Positions 22,601 through 33,635 of a stretch of DNA of 64,000 nt are shown here, piece by piece; the first letter of the stretch is position 1; every line of letters starts with the position of its first letter. The stretch comes from Bolinopsis microptera (lineage: Eukaryota > Ctenophora > Tentaculata > Lobata > Bolinopsidae). The stretch lies in the NCBI RefSeq assembly GCF_026151205.1, contig NC_087073.1, forward strand, positions 22,824,987-22,888,986. Reading direction: 5' to 3'. The notes below the pieces were generated by a model. It worked only from the letters and a program-made list of their open reading frames with translations. It was not told the origin of the DNA and did no database searches. The translations under genes and the position numbers were made by a program.

Positions 22601-25600
22601 GAGCACCACTAAAGCCCTGCACACTTTTAAAACCTTTGAAACCACGTAGACCTGCACCACTGAAACCTGCACCACTGTTAGACCGCACCATTTGTAGACC
22701 TGCCCACTTTTAGCCTGCACCACTGTAGCCCTGCACCACGGTAGACCGGCACACTTTAGACCTCACCAGGGAGACCGCACCACTGAAAACCCTTTCCCCA
22801 TGAGACCTGCACCACTGTAGACCTGCACCACTGTAGACCTGCCCCAAATTTTGCCGAACCACTGAAACCCTGCACCACTGAAACCCCCGGGCACCACTGT
22901 AGCCCTGAAACCACGGGTAACCTGCCATTAGACCTCCCACCACTGTAAAACCCCCCCACGTGGGCCCCTTCCCACTGTAAACCTTTCCCCAAATGTAAAC
23001 CCGCCCCACTGAGACCTGCCCCCAATGTAGCCCTTTGCCCCACTGAAAGCCCTCACCACTTTTAAACCTTTGGCCACGTAACCGCACCCACTGTGACCTG
23101 CACCCCCTGTAGACCTGAAACCCCCGGGTAACCTCCCCCATTTGTAACCTCACCACTGAAGCCCCTGCACCACTGTAGAGATGCCCCAAACTGTAGCCCG
23201 GGCACCACGGTAAAACCTGCACCCTTTAACCTGCAAACTGTAGCCCCCGCACCATGTAAAACCTGCCCCACTGTGGGCCCTGCCCACTGTAGACCTCCCC
23301 ACTGTAGCCCTGACCACGTAGCCTGAAACCACTTTTGCCCCTGAAACCACTTAACCGCCAAGAAAGACCGGGCCACCACTGTAGCCTGCACCCCGTAGAC
23401 CGCCCCACTGTAGACCTGCACCCCCTGTAGCCCCGCACCACTGTAGACCTGCCCACTGGCCTTTCCCCCAAACCTTTTTAAAGCCCCCTTGACCCCCCTT
23501 TTTTTAAGCCCCCGGGAAAACCCACTGTAGCCCTGCCCCACTGAAAAAAACCCTTTCAAAAAGGGGGTTAAAAGATTTTTCCCCCCCCAACCCCCGGGGA
23601 AAAAGCCCCCGGCCCCCAAATTGAAAAAAAAAAAAACCCCACCCCTGTGGGACCTGCACCACTGTAAAACCTTTCCCCAATTTGTAGCCCTTCCCCATTT
23701 TTTGGTTTAAAAAAAAAAAACCCCCCTTTTTTTAACAAAAACCCTTCACCACTGAAAGGCCCCTCAACTTTTAACCTGCCCCCCAACTTTTTAAAGCCCC
23801 TGCCCCCACTGTGGGCCCTTTCACCATTTGTAGCCCCTGCGCCACTGTTAGCCCCTTCCCACTGTAAACCGCCCCATTTGTAAAATTTGCACCACTGTAG
23901 ACCTAAAACCACTGAAAGACCTCCCCCACTTAGACCTGCCCCACTGTAGACCTGCCCCAATGTAGACCTGCCCCACGAAAGCCCTGCCCCAACAAAAACC
24001 CTGCACCAGTAGCCTGCACCACTGTAGCCGCACCATGAAACCCTGCACCACTGTAAAACCCGAAACCACGTAACCTGCCCCCTTGAAGCCCTGCACCCCC
24101 TGTAGAGATGCACCACGTAGACCTGCACCACTGTGGGCCCCGCACCACTGAAAAACCTGCAACTGAAAGCCCTGCACCACTGTAGACCTGCCCCCTGTTG
24201 GGGCCCTTCACCACTTTTAAAACCCTCCCCAAATGAAAGGACCTACCCACTGGGGACCGCACCACTGTAAAAACCCAAAATTGTAGACCTGCACCACAAA
24301 AACCCCTGCCCATGTAGCCCTGACCACGAAAACCCTTTCCCCATTTTGCCCTGCCCCACGGGAAAACCTGCCCCATTTTAAAGCCCCGAACCACTTTAGC
24401 CCTGCACCCCCGGTAAAAACCTGCCCACTGTAGACCTGCCCACTTTTGCCCTTTCCCCTGTCCCCTGCCCCACTGTAGACCCACCACTGTGGGACCTGAC
24501 CATGTAACCTACACCACTGTGGGCCCCTGCCCACTGTAGCCCTGCACCCTGTAAAACCTGCCCCACTGTAGACCTGAAACCACTGTGAGATCACCACTGT
24601 AGACCTGCACCACTTAGACCTCACCACTGAAGCCCTTTGGCACCATGTAGCCCCTGACCATTGAAACCCGCCCCATGAAGCCCTGCACCACGAAAACCCT
24701 GCACCACTAAATGCCCACTTTTGACCGCACCCGTAGACCTAAATTTTTCCTTTCCCACTGAAGCCCTTTCCCCACGTAGACCTGCACCACTGTAGACCCC
24801 CCCCACCATTTTCCCCTGCCCCCATGTAAAAACCCCATTTGAAACCTGCCCAAGTAGCCCCCAAAACCATTTGTAAAACCGCACCCTGTAGCCCCTGCCC
24901 ACGTAACCTGCACCACTGTAGCCCTTAAACCATGTAGACCTGCCCCCATAAGACCTTTCCCCTTGTAAACCTGCACCCCCTGTAGCCCTATCTGTCCCTA
25001 CCCACTGTAAATTGCACCACTTTTAGCCCGCACCACTGTAGCCCTGCCCCACTGTAACCTGCCCCAAACTTTTGACCTGCACCACGAAACCCGCAAAACC
25101 CCTGTAGACCTGCCCCTGAAACCCGGGCCCACAGTAATCACCACTTTAGACCGCACCACGTAGACCTGCCCCACTGAAAGAAAAGACCACTGTAGACCGC
25201 ACCACTGTGACCTGCCCCATTTGGACCTTCACCATTTTAACCTGCAATGAAACCCGGCACCATGTAACCTGCACCATGTAACCTCACCACTGTGGGGCCC
25301 TGCCCAACGGTAAAACCTGCACCACTGAGCCCTGACCCTGTAGCCCGCCCCCACTGTAAAACCTTCCCCACGTAGACCTGCACCACTGTAGACCTGAAAC
25401 CACTGAGCCCTGCACCACTGAAACCCTTATATTTAAACCTGCCCCCAAAAGGGACCTGCACCATGTAAAACCTGCCCCCATTTGAAGACCCCCCACCCAT
25501 GTGGACCCACCACTGTAGAATGCCCCCCTTTTAACCTGAAACCATTTGTAGCCCTCCCCCAAAGTAGAGATGCACCCTTTTAGACCTGCACCACGGGAAA

Positions 25601-28285
25601 GCCCTTTGCACCACTGAAAGATGCCCCACTGTAGCCCTGCACCACGGAAAGACCTCACCACTTTTAAAACCTGCCCCCACTGGGGAACCTTTCACCACGT
25701 AGACCGCCCCATGAAGCCCTCCCAACCATGTGCCTGCCCCAAAGTAAAAACCTGTACCTTTTTTAACCTGCACCACTGAAAACCCTATCCCGAAACCCTG
25801 CCCCACTGTAGCCCTGCACCACTGTAGCCTCACCATTTTGCCCCTGCACCACTTTTAAAATGCACCACTGAAAATTTTCACCCCTTAGACCTCCCCACGT
25901 AGCCCTCCACCACTTTTCCCCTTTGCACCACGTAGACCGAAACCACTGAAAGCCCCTTCACCACTGGGGCCCTGTCCACGAAAGACCGGGGCACCAATGT
26001 GGGCCTATCCCTGAAACCTGCCCCATTTTAGCCCTTCACCCCCTGTAGCCCGACCACGGGTTAGCCCTCCCACCACTGAAACCAAACGTACCTGCCCCAA
26101 ACTTAGCCCTCCCAACCATGTAGACCTGCCCCACTGTAGCCTGCCCAAAGTAGACCTGCCCCACTAAAGCCCTGCACATTTGTAGCCCTGCACCGGGGGA
26201 AACCTGAAACCACTTAGACCCCCCACTGAAGCCCTTACCACTTTAGACCTGCCCACTGTAGACCAAATACTGTACCTGCCCCACGGGAGCCCTGCACCAC
26301 TGTAGCCCTTCCCCAACTGTGAATGCCCCAAATGTAGCCCTTTCCCCCTTGTAGCCCTGCAACGAAAGACCTGCCCCCTTGTAACCTCACCACGGAAAAA
26401 CCTGCCCCCACGTAAAACCTGCCCCACTGTAGACCTGCACCACGAAGCCCTGCACCACTGTAGACCTGCACCACTGTAGCCTGCACCACTGAGACCTCAC
26501 CATGTAGCCCCTGAAACCACTTAGACCTGCACCACTGTAACCTGCCCCACTGTAGCCCTTTCCCCACTTAAACCCTGCACCACGAGACCTGCCCCCACTG
26601 TAACCTGCACCACTGTCCCCCTGCACCATGTAGACCTCCCCCCAAATGTAGACCTGCCCCACTGTAAAACCGGGCCCCAAACGGTAGACCTGCACCACTT
26701 AGCCCCTGCACCATTTAGACCTGCACCACTGTAACCGCCCCACTGTAGCCTGCACCATGAAACCCTTTGCACCACGGACCTGCCCCCACGTAGACCTACC
26801 ACTGTAGACCTGCCCCAACTGTAAAAACCTCCACCACGGACCTCACCATTGTAGCCTTTCACCACTGTAGACCGCACCAGGAAAACCCCTGCACCACTGT
26901 AGCCTGCCCCACTGAAAAACCTGACCACGAAAAACCGCACCCTGTGGGACCTGCACCACTGTAGCCTGCACCACTGTAAACCTGCACCACGTAGCCCTTT
27001 CACACTTTTTAGCCCTGCACCACTGAACCTGCACCACTTTTAGCCCTGCACCAGGGTGGGCCTGCACCACTGTAGCCTGCACCATTTGAAAACCTTCACC
27101 ACTGTGGGACCTGCCCACGGGTAACCTGCCCCCAAATTTTAGCCCCGCACCAGGGTTTTAGCCCTGCCCAAATTTGTGGGGACCTGCACCACTTAAACCC
27201 TTGCCCACTGTAACCTGCACCACTGAACCTGCCCCCACTGTAGACCTGACCACTGTAGCCCGACCACTGTCCCCCTGCACCACTGTAGACCTGCCCCTGT
27301 AGCCCTGCCCCACTGTAGACCTAAACCACTGTGGGACCTGCACCACTGTAGACCTGCACCACTGTAACCGCACCACTGTAGACCTGCAAAACTGTAGCCC
27401 TGCACCACGTTGATTTGCACCACGTAACCCCCACCACTGTGGGCCCTTTCACCACTGTAACCTGAAACCCCCCCACTTAGCCCTGCACCATTGTAGACCT
27501 GCACCACTGAAAGCCCCTTCACCATTTGTAAAACCTGCACCACTGTAGCCTGCACCACTGTGGGACCTTACTGTACCTGCACCACTGTAACCTGAACCAT
27601 TAAGACCTCACCACTGTAGCCCTGCCCCACTGTAGACCTCACCACTGAAGCCCTGCCCCACTGTAGACCTGCACCCGTGGGCCCTGCACCACGTAGACCT
27701 GCCCCAAATTAGCCCGCCCATTTTAGCCCTTCACCACTTTTAAGACCTGCACCACTTAGATGCCCCTGTAGCCCTTTGAAACCATTTGTAAAACCTCCAC
27801 TTTTTAGCCCTTAACCCTGTGCCCTGAAAACCACTGTAAAACCTAAAAAAAAAAAACCACTGTAGCCCGCACCACGGGAAACCCTGCCCCACTGTCCCTG
27901 CACCACTGTAGCCCTGCACCCTTTTAGACCTGACCACTGAGCCCGGGCACCACTGTAGACCTGAAACCACTGAGACCTGCACCATTTGTAGACCTGCACC
28001 ACGGTCCCCTTCCCCCCACTGAAGCCCTTCACCTCTGTAGCCCGCACCACTGTAGACCGGGCACCACGAGACCTGCCCCCTGTAGCCCTGCCCACTTTTC
28101 CCCTCCCACCACTGAAACCCTTTGACCATTTTGGGACCTGCCCCACGAGCCTTTGCACCACTTTTAGCCCCTGCCCCAAAGTAAAACCTCACCACGTAGA
28201 CCGCCCACGTGCCCTGCACCACTGTAGACCGCCCCACTGTGCCCTGCAAATGAAACCCTCCCCATTTCCCCTTTCACCCTGTAGA
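19650..28285. repeat. 16-bp minisatellite, about 8.6 kb
   Basis: The unit is ACCACTGTAGACCTGC. There are several hundred copies, with recurrent distortions (TAGA read as TAAAA, CTGCACC as CTGCCCC, CTGTAG as CTGAAAG or CTTTTAG). Two short interruptions of homopolymer-rich sequence are at about 23465-23640 and 23690-23740. The many minus-strand open frames rich in Gly, Val, Gln and Trp come from the repeat and are not proteins. Confidence 0.95.
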
Positions 28286-28660
28286 CCAAAAAAACCCAAG
28301 AGAAATGGGGCCCCAAAAAAAAACCAAAACCCCACATTCCCAAAACCCCAAAAATCTAAACCCTCTTTATAAAGGGAAAGTTTAATATTTAAATTTTTTA
28401 AATTTGATATAATTTTTAAATTGCGTTTAAAGGGGGAAAGAAAAAAAAAGGAAATTTTAAAACGATTTTTTTAATAATTTAATTTTTATAGAGTTATACT
28501 TTATAGAGTTTAAAAATTTAAAAACCTTTTTCCAAGTTTCCGTGAAAACCAAATCACTTAGATTCCCTTTGTCCGGGGACTTGAAAAACCAAATAAAATT
28601 TGCCCCCCACTGAAAACTGCACCTTTCTAAAAGCTTAAAGTTAATTTTTTTTGAGGGTTT
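28286..28660. other. Low-quality AT-rich spacer ending the first error-prone block
   Basis: It is homopolymer-rich with no feature. Sequence texture becomes normal after about 28660. Confidence 0.5.
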
Positions 28661-29128
28661 TTTTCCCGTATAAGGGAATAATATGGCTTGTTTAATGTGA
28701 GTACTAACCGTTTATATGCCCTTATATGGGCATCACGTGAGCACTATGACAGCACCAGAGTGTACCACTACATTTCTAACATCACTCCACAGTAAAAACA
28801 TTTCTAACATCACCTTATCCAAATTTACAATTTAAAAATTACTAACCTCATAATTTGAGAACTGAGACGAATAAAAAATCACTGTACCAGATATCTATAT
28901 AATTGTCTGAGGAACCACTTAAAAATCAGGGAGTTATAAAGTAGGGAGTTGTAGTGTAGGGAGTTTTATAAACTAATCAAAGTTCCAGTTTTACTAGAAC
29001 CATTATTTTAGTGGTAGCACACAACCGGGGACAGTCTGCTTATTAGTGATGACGTCATTTAGCTGGTGATGACGTTATTTGTGGCAAGCCTTACTTCGCA
29101 AGTGGAATATGGTTACTGTGAAATTATT
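28661..29128. other. Clean intronic sequence with a CArG/E-box module
   Basis: At 28718-28740 GCCCTTATATGGGC (containing the CArG match CCTTATATGG) is followed by ATCACGTGAGC, the same motif pair as in the 18860-19262 array. GGGAGTT is repeated three times at about 28929-28970. No exon is seen. Confidence 0.55.
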
Positions 29129-29274
29129 ACTAGTTAGTTACTAGTTAGTTACTAGTTAGTTACTAGTTAGTTACTAGTTCGTTACTAGTTAGTTACTAGT
29201 TCGTTACTAGTTAGTTACTAGTTAGTTACTAGTTAGTTACTAGTTAGTTACTAGTTAGTTACTAGTTAGTTACT
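29129..29274 (+). repeat. 11-bp tandem array
   Basis: The unit ACTAGTTAGTT occurs about 13 times with two GTTCGTT variants. It is clean sequence. Confidence 0.95.
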
Positions 29275-29800
29275 GTTGTGTTTTGGTAAAGCAAGCGTGC
29301 AAACTGGATAAGGTCCAGATGACACAGACCAATCAGAAGATATTATTGATATTATCGTGATTACAATGAAGCGTGGTAATTACAAAGCCGGTAACCATAG
29401 TAACCTGATACTGGGTAATATTCGCCCTACTGATGTGATTAACTCAATAACCCATTATTATATATTCACAAATCCGTTTAAATCCGTTTAGGGGGCACTA
29501 ATCCTTAGCGTTTTAAATTTAGAAACAACAGGTTTTTCGCCATTCCGACTTGTAATTGTTACACATAGCAAATTACACATATTTATACACAATTATACAC
29601 TAGTAATATTACTAGTAGTCAATATCACGTGACACATTGATACCCGGTTTTAAGTGTAATTATGTGGTTTTGAGTGATTACCAGTAAAGGTTCCATCCAA
29701 TTACCTAATTATCTAATTTGTTATTATTTTCAGACCGTTCCACCCGCTAATTTCGATGTGTGTACCAACTCGTACGGACAGAATCAGTAAAACCTTATAC
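29275..29800. other. Intronic sequence, no recognised feature
   Basis: It contains GGTAACCATAGTAACC near 29390, similar to palindromes near 10672 and 40802, and a CACGTGACA near 29626. No exon is seen. Confidence 0.4.
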
Positions 29801-29894
29801 ACTATAGGGGGGGGGGGGGGGGGGGGTGTCACGTCCGTCTATGTCCGCTTGTCTCATAGAATCCAAAAAGGACAGGACATAGCGGACATAGGCG

Positions 29895-29968
29895 GACATA
29901 TACGACATAGGCGGACATAGGCGGACATAGACGGACATAGGCGGACATAGGCGGACATAGGCGGACAT
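29895..29968 (+). repeat. GGCGGACATA repeats in the element's left arm
   Basis: 10-bp units GGCGGACATA / GACGGACATA, about seven copies. The right arm has the inverse motif (TGTCCGCC) at 31655-31830. Confidence 0.9.
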
Positions 29969-30059
29969 TAATGGACACCTAAATTGCTAAATAAAATGTT
30001 CAATTTTTGCTGTTATAGGGGGGGATCATGTTTTTTGTCCGTTCGGTACCCTAATATTT

Positions 30060-30122
30060 TCAAAACGGACAAAAATAGAGCGGCCAAAACGGACAAAAAT
30101 GGACAAAAACGGACAAAAATGG
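30060..30122 (+). repeat. CGGACAAAAA repeats
   Basis: These are units of about 10-11 bp (AACGGACAAAAATGG) inside the transposon-like element. They are possibly derived from the GGACATA units. Confidence 0.8.
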
Positions 30123-30129
30123 AAATAAC

Positions 30130-31650
30130 ATTTAGATGCTTCCTCCTCCTACTCTTCCTCCTCCTCCCCCTGGGTCTTCCTGACTTCCTCAGTCCTCTTC
30201 CTCCTCCCCTCCTCAGTCCTCCTCCTACTCCTCCTCCTCGTCCTCAGTCCTCCTCATCAGTCCTCAACAGTCCTCCTCCTCCCCAGTCCTCCTCCTCCTG
30301 AGTCCTCCTCCCCCATCCTCCTCCTCCTCTTCATCCTCCTCCTCTTCCTCCTCAGTCCTCAGTCCTCCTCAGTCCTCCTCCTCATCCTTCTCCTCAGTCC
30401 TCCATCCTCCTCCTCAGTCCTCCCCCAGTCCCCCTCCCTCCTCCTCCTATTCAGTCCTCATCCTCCTCCTCCTCCTTCTCAGTCCTCCTCCTCCTCCTCA
30501 TCCTCTTCCCTCTCAGTTCATCCTCCTCAGCATCCTCCTCAGTCCTCCTCAGTCCTCCTCAGTCCTCCTCCTCAGTCCTCCTCCTCAGTCCTCCTCCTCC
30601 TGGGTCCTCCTCCTCCTCTTCATCCTCCTCCTCTTCCTCCTGGGTCCTCAGTCCTCCTCCTCCTGGGTCCTCCTCCTCATCCTTCTCATTAGTCCTCCTC
30701 CTCCCCAGTCCTCTCCCAGTCCCCCCTCCTCTCCTCCTCCTATTCAGTCCTCCTCCTCCTCCTCCTCCTCAGTTCTCCTCAGTCCTCCTTCTCATTTCTC
30801 CTAAGTCCTCCTCCTGAGTCCTCCTCCTGAGTCCTCCTCCTCTTCCTTCTGAGTCCTCCTCCTGAGTCCTCCTCCTCCTCCCTCTCAATCATCCTCCTCA
30901 GTCATCCTCCTCAGCCATCCTCCCCAGCCATCCTCCTCAGCCATCCTCCTCAGTACTCCTCAGTCCTCCTCCTTCTCAGTCATCGTCAGTCCTCCTCCTC
31001 AGTCCTCCTCAGTCCTCCTCAGTCCTCCTCCTCCTCCTGGGTCCTCTTCCTTCTCCTGAGTCCTCCTGGGTCTTCCTGATCCTCCCCAGTCCTCTTCCTC
31101 CTCCCCTCCTCAGTCCTCCTCCTACTCTTCCTCCTCGTCCTCAGTCCTCCTCATCAGTCTTCAACAGTTCTCCTCCTCCCGCAGTCCTCCTCCTCCTCCT
31201 GGGGCCTTTTCCGTGGGTCCTCCTCCTGGGTCCTCCTCCTCCTGGGTCCTCCTTCTCCTCCTCAATCCTTCTCCTCATCCTCCTCAGTCCTCCTGCTCCT
31301 CTTCCTCCTCCTCCTCCCTCTCAGTCATCCTCCTCAGCCATCCTCCTCAGCCATCCTCCTCAGTCCTCCCCTTCTCAGTCCTCCTCAGTCTCAGTCCTCC
31401 TCAGTCCTCCTCCTGAGTCTTCCTCCTCCTCAGTCATCCTCCTCAGTTCTCCTCCTCCTCCTCCTCCTAGGTCCTCCTTCTGGTCCTCCTCCTCCTCCTC
31501 CTCTGGGTCTTCCTGATCCTTCTCCTCCCTCTCAGTCATCCTCCTCAGTCATCCTCCTCAGTCATCCTCCTCAGCCATCCCTCCTCAGCCATCCTTCTCA
31601 GCCATCCTCCTCAGTACTCCTTCAGTACTCTTTAGTACTCTTCAGTCCTC
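30130..31650 (+). repeat. 1.5 kb TCC/TCAGTCC pyrimidine-rich tract
   Basis: Units of CCTCCTCAGT and (TCC)n, with CCTCAGCCAT variants near 30915-30950 and 31330-31360. The block at about 31070-31180 closely repeats the one at about 30160-30290, a sign of internal duplication. Open frames of Ser/Pro are artefacts. Confidence 0.9.
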
Positions 31651-31654
31651 AAAA

Positions 31655-31830
31655 TGTTTGTCCGCTAATGTCCACCATGTCCGCTAATGTCCCACCAATG
31701 TCCATCCAAGTCCGCCAATGTCCGTCCGGGTCCGCCAATGTCCGTCCGAGTCCCGCCAATGTCTGTCCGAGTCCGCCAATGTCCGTCCGAGTCCGCCAAT
31801 GTCCGTCCGTGTCCGCCAATGTCCCAAAAA
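31655..31830 (+). repeat. 20-bp repeats in the element's right arm
   Basis: The unit is GTCCGCCAATGTCCGTCCGA, about eight copies. It is the inverse of the GGCGGACATA family in the left arm, so the ends of the element can pair over far more than the 22-bp TIR. Confidence 0.9.
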
Positions 31831-31917
31831 ACACGTCGTTGTCTCATAGAATCCAAAAGGACAGGACATAGGCGGACATAGACGGACATGACACCCCCCC
31901 CCCCCCCCCCCACTATA

Positions 31918-32327
31918 ATACTATAATTTTACACTACTTACATTAGGATATGAACCATTCTGCGATTAAATTAGCAAGGATTAAATTAGCAATATATTAA
32001 ATATATAATATTATATTGAATATATAGTTTAATATATAGTCAGTATGGACCTGAGGAGGCTAATGCTCCCCCAACCAAATTACAGACCATCTCTAATTTA
32101 TATTAGATATACTACAGCTAGCTACGTAGTGAGGTACTCTATTTCTCTAATTTATATTGCCATGTCCTCCTTTATATACTTCTGAATTATTCCCACTGAA
32201 TAATTAGCAGGGCAGGTAATCCGTTCTGTAAATTTATAAAACTCAAAAACACAACCTGTGTAATTCCTGCCCTGCTAATCGTAGTGCCAGGAACAAGACA
32301 GCTAGCAAGGTAGTGAGTAACTGTGAG
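31918..32327. other. Intronic sequence with a hairpin
   Basis: TTAGCAGGGCAGG(T)AAT at 32202-32218 and its reverse complement ATTCCTGCCCTGCTAA at 32263-32279 form a stem of about 15 bp with a ~45-nt loop. AATTTATATT is repeated near 32095 and 32149. No exon is seen. Confidence 0.6.
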
Positions 32328-32440
32328 GGTACTGTAACATTAATAACAGTACTGTCACATTAATAACAGTACTGTCACATTAATAACAGTACTGTCACAT
32401 TAATAACAGTACTGTCACATTAATAACAGTACTGTAACAC
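32328..32440 (+). repeat. 20-bp tandem array
   Basis: The unit AGTACTGTCACATTAATAAC occurs about 5.5 times and is nearly perfect. It contains AGTACT (ScaI). Confidence 0.95.
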
Positions 32441-33635
32441 TAAAATGAACTAACTTAGTTATTTTCAGGACGACTGCCAGAACTATTTTAAGGTTATTTT
32501 AAAACTGAGAAACCAGGATCTCTTTATCTCGGTACTGAGCTTTCAAACCTAGCTGCTCCGTCCGATCGGTTAGTTTTACTTTCACTTTCCGTTTTACGTT
32601 ATCCTCTTGGTTTCACTTTCATCTTCTGTTCACTTTGGTATACTTCCACAATTCAGTTTCATTATGGCAAAACATACGCACATACATCAAATCACCTAAA
32701 ACACTAATTCCCATACTATAAAGTTGTAAAAAATTGCAACACTGCAAATCTATTACATTTATTGAGGATTTACAAAGGAATTTTATTAAAATGCCCACTC
32801 AAAAAATTTTTTGGACGTGTTTTCGTGCACTCCCGCTTTCATCACCGTTAAAATTTTTTTTTAATATTAAAAACCCTTTTGTTTTAAAACCCCAAAATTT
32901 GTTTCCCAAATTGCACCGTGGGGGCGTAAAATACATCCCCGAAATAATTTTTCGAATTATATAGTAAAATTTTAGAAAACCCAAAAAAAAACAAAAAAAG
33001 TAGTATAGTATTAGTGTAAGACCAAACATTTGTTAAAGACCTTCCTCCCTTTAAACCAAATAACTGTCCTTTTCTAAAATAGCCCAAAATACACCGCACA
33101 AAGGGCCCCCCAAAAACCGCATTTTAAATAATCTTTAAACACAAACTAAATAATACACAATATTACCCAAAAAATTATCTTAAATTTAAATCATGCTTAC
33201 AGTAAAAGTGTAGTAGTAAAAGTAGTAGAAATTAAAAGTAGTGTAGTAATAGTATACTAAAAAGGACTAGAAAAACCAACTAGTCATTTGTATTTTCTCT
33301 ATAAAATTTTTCCCCAAAAAAAGTAGTATTTGCAACCCTACTAGTTGTTAGAAGCAAATAAAAGGGTTTTCCCCGCAGCCCCAGAGCTGGGGTTTTAACT
33401 ACTGGTTACAGTAAAAAAAATTTTACCTACCCTAATCTACTATTAACATTTCCCCCTAATACAACTTATTACTATTTACTACTGCTTGTATCGGGTGTAA
33501 CGGAGTGTCCCCAATTTTTTGTAAAACATTATAAACATGGGTAAAACTTGGGTACACTCCCTACACTAGCCCCCCTTTTTTCCCGGCTTACCTATCGGCT
33601 TATCGTGGGGAGATTTTAACAATGTGCTAGGAATA
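32441..33635. other. Intronic sequence; second error-prone block begins near 32760
   Basis: Up to about 32760 the sequence is clean, with TTTCACTTTC repeats at 32578-32625. After that it is rich in homopolymers (AAAAAATTTTTT, CCCCAAAA). Open frames at 32734-33099 on both strands lack any family signature and I do not support them as genes. Confidence 0.45.

Larger units (their letters stand above)
29801..31917. mobile_element. Non-autonomous DNA-transposon-like element with TIRs, 6-bp TSD and internal arrays
   Basis: The left end is a G20 run (29807-29826) then TGTCACGTCCGTCTATGTCC (29827-29846). The right end is its inverse, GACGGACATGACA (to 31893) then a C18 run (31894-31911). The 22 bp inside the G/C runs match at 21 positions. 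Outside, ACTATA flanks both sides (29801-29806 and 31912-31917), as expected for a target-site duplication. Inside, from left to right: the block TCTCATAGAATCCAAAA...GGACAGGACATA (copies at both ends, same orientation), GGCGGACATA repeats, CGGACAAAAA repeats, a 1.5 kb pyrimidine tract, and a 20-bp repeat. No transposase is present. Confidence 0.75.

Noticed and set aside
17686-28249. Dozens of minus-strand Gly/Val/Gln/Trp-rich open frames
   Set aside because: All lie in 36-bp and 16-bp minisatellites; frames drift with homopolymer errors and no domain is present.
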